From Thermococcus bergensis (lineage in GTDB: Archaea > Methanobacteriota_B > Thermococci > Thermococcales > Thermococcaceae), in contig NZ_JABFNK010000003.1 in assembly GCF_020386975.1 (NCBI RefSeq), forward strand, positions 124,001 to 188,000: a stretch of 64,000 nt of DNA, given 5' to 3'. The position numbers and the translations under genes are program-made. The notes beneath the pieces are model-generated. The model was given only the letters and a program-made list of their open reading frames with translations, was not told the DNA's origin and made no database searches. Numbering within the stretch: position 1 is the stretch's first letter; every line of letters starts with the position of its first letter. This document shows, in pieces, positions 62,934-64,000 of this stretch.

Positions 62934-63954
62934 TATCAAAGGGTTCACAAAGCCACTTGTAGAGAGCCTAGTAGCAATAGTTATTGGAATCTTAGTAGGT
63001 GCGATTATACTGGCATTCTCCGGATACAGCCCAGCTGAAGCATACATAGCACTTTTCAACGGAGCTTTAGGCTCAAAGTACGGATTAGCCATGACACTGA
63101 GCTCCGCAACTCCCATAATACTAACAGCTTTGACCTTTGGAATAGGAGCGAGAACAGGGCTTTTCAATATCGGTGGAGAAGGTACGGTGTATTTCGGAGC
63201 GATAATGGCAATCATACTAACAAATCTCTGGGGAAACGTTTTAATGGGCCTGTTTGGTGGAATACTAGCAGGAATGGCCTGGATGGCAATTCCAGCAATT
63301 CTAAAGGTTCTAAGAGGAGTAAACGAAGTTGTATCCACCATCATGCTTAACTGGATGGCATACTTCATAGCCCTTTACATCGTCCTGCAGAAAATACCTA
63401 ACCCAGAAGACCCGAATAAGACACTGGCAGTCCCGGTGAGCGCAAGATTCCCAATAATAATGAAAGGAACCGAGCTTTCATGGGCATTTGCGATTTCCGT
63501 AATAGCGGCCCTCATAACGTACTACATCTTATGGCACACGGAACTGGGCTACGAGCTCAGAGTGAGCGGGTACAATGAGAAAGCAGCCCGTTATGGTGGA
63601 ATAAATCCGAAGAAAGCAATTATATGGTCATTCTTACTTGGAGGTATCATGAGCGGCCTTGCTGGAGCAACAGAAGTCATGGGGAGGCCCCCAAGCTATG
63701 CAATAAGCCAGGGAATGGCGAACATATACGGCTATGGATTTGATGGAATAGGGGTTTCCCTCGTAGGAAGAAATCACCCGCTTGGAATAATATTCAGCGG
63801 CATCTTCTTTGGAATGCTTAGAGCTGGAGCAACAAGCATGCAGATTGAGGCAGGAGTGCCATTAGAGATGGTAAAAGTTGTCCAGGGAGTTATAGTTGTG
63901 ACCATTGCAATTCCAGGACTTTTAGACCTTCTAAAGAAGGTGGTGAGAAGATGA
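62923..63954 (+). CDS. Nucleoside ABC importer permease 1
   Basis: 343 residues with eight to ten hydrophobic spans, BPD_transp_2 type (like YufP/NupP). SYSPAEAYIALFNGALG-type N-terminus, LFNIGGEGTVYFGAI and GFDGIGVSLVGRNHPLGI are typical of nucleoside permeases. GGAGGTATC precedes ATG 62923. Its stop overlaps the next permease by ATGA. Confidence 0.92.
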   Translation: MRVDIKGFTKPLVESLVAIVIGILVGAIILAFSGYSPAEAYIALFNGALGSKYGLAMTLSSATPIILTALTFGIGARTGLFNIGGEGTVYFGAIMAIILTNLWGNVLMGLFGGILAGMAWMAIPAILKVLRGVNEVVSTIMLNWMAYFIALYIVLQKIPNPEDPNKTLAVPVSARFPIIMKGTELSWAFAISVIAALITYYILWHTELGYELRVSGYNEKAARYGGINPKKAIIWSFLLGGIMSGLAGATEVMGRPPSYAISQGMANIYGYGFDGIGVSLVGRNHPLGIIFSGIFFGMLRAGATSMQIEAGVPLEMVKVVQGVIVVTIAIPGLLDLLKKVVRR

Positions 63955-64000
63955 TCGAGGCAGTTATTTCAACACTTATTGGAGCACTGACGGCCATGGT
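63951..64000 (+). CDS. Nucleoside ABC importer permease 2 (partial, runs off the window)
   Basis: Only about 16 codons are present (MIEAVISTLIGALTAM). The ATGA overlap with permease 1 and the hydrophobic start fit the second permease of such operons. Confidence 0.75.
   Translation, partial: MIEAVISTLIGALTAM

Overview
The window comes from a low-GC member of the Thermococcales (a Thermococcus-like hyperthermophilic, heterotrophic, sulfur-reducing euryarchaeon). The evidence is the gene set: a pyrolysin/stetterlysin-type subtilase, an NAD(P)H:sulfur oxidoreductase, GAPOR with archaeal FBP aldolase/phosphatase and TPI, ADP-forming acyl-CoA synthetase, TrmB-type sugar regulation, archaeal NMD3, and C-terminal CGP sorting tails. 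Promoters are archaeal BRE/TATA type, starts are preceded by GGTGA/GGAGG, and many genes overlap by ATGA. No rRNA, tRNA or CRISPR array was seen.

Layout. 0-10 kb: a possible transposase tail, an M20 amidohydrolase, a giant secreted subtilase, DUF424-NMD3-DUF1464, and the sulfur reductase gene with a SurR-like site at its promoter. 10-22 kb: a divergent glycosyltransferase, then a carbohydrate operon of two Gfo/Idh/MocA dehydrogenases, an ABC importer (binding protein, two permeases, ATPase) and a TrmB-like regulator. This operon has been hit twice: an 869-bp IS sits between the promoter and the first gene, and an IS607 element (serine recombinase plus TnpB) splits the second dehydrogenase. 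21.5-25.8 kb: the minus-strand modified-glycolysis/gluconeogenesis genes tpi, gor and fbp, with near-consensus TGM (Tgr) sites placed as expected for a repressed glycolytic gene and an activated gluconeogenic gene. 26-38.5 kb: two CGP-tailed secreted proteins (one a metallophosphoesterase) around an ABC importer of the iron/thiamine/aminoethylphosphonate class, a PD-(D/E)XK-like protein with a long repeat-bearing tail, and phosphoglycerate kinase.

38.5-48.8 kb: a PadR-DrrA-DrrB export operon, richer in GC than its surroundings, with a perfect inverted-repeat operator; then endonuclease III, an AIM24-like protein, a TIM-barrel protein and the two subunits of ADP-forming acyl-CoA synthetase. 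A SnoaL-like pseudogene follows, broken by a 46-bp piece resembling an IS200/IS605 end and by a ~246-bp, strongly foldable insertion. 48.8-59 kb: YjbQ, VanZ and a HTH-ThiN regulator, an ECF S component, a C5-epimerase-domain lipoprotein, a cysteine desulfurase, a compact five-gene operon (TBP-like mini protein, unknown protein, P-loop kinase, TudS-like protein, flavodoxin), EamA and a phosphohexomutase. 59-64 kb: a second identical 869-bp IS just upstream of a nucleoside-type BMP/ABC import operon that runs off the window end.

Together the genes describe peptide and carbohydrate heterotrophy: extracellular proteolysis, import of sugars and nucleosides, glycolysis/gluconeogenesis under Tgr, energy conservation by acyl-CoA synthetase, and sulfur disposal under SurR. 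Recent mobile-element activity is concentrated on the transporter operons.
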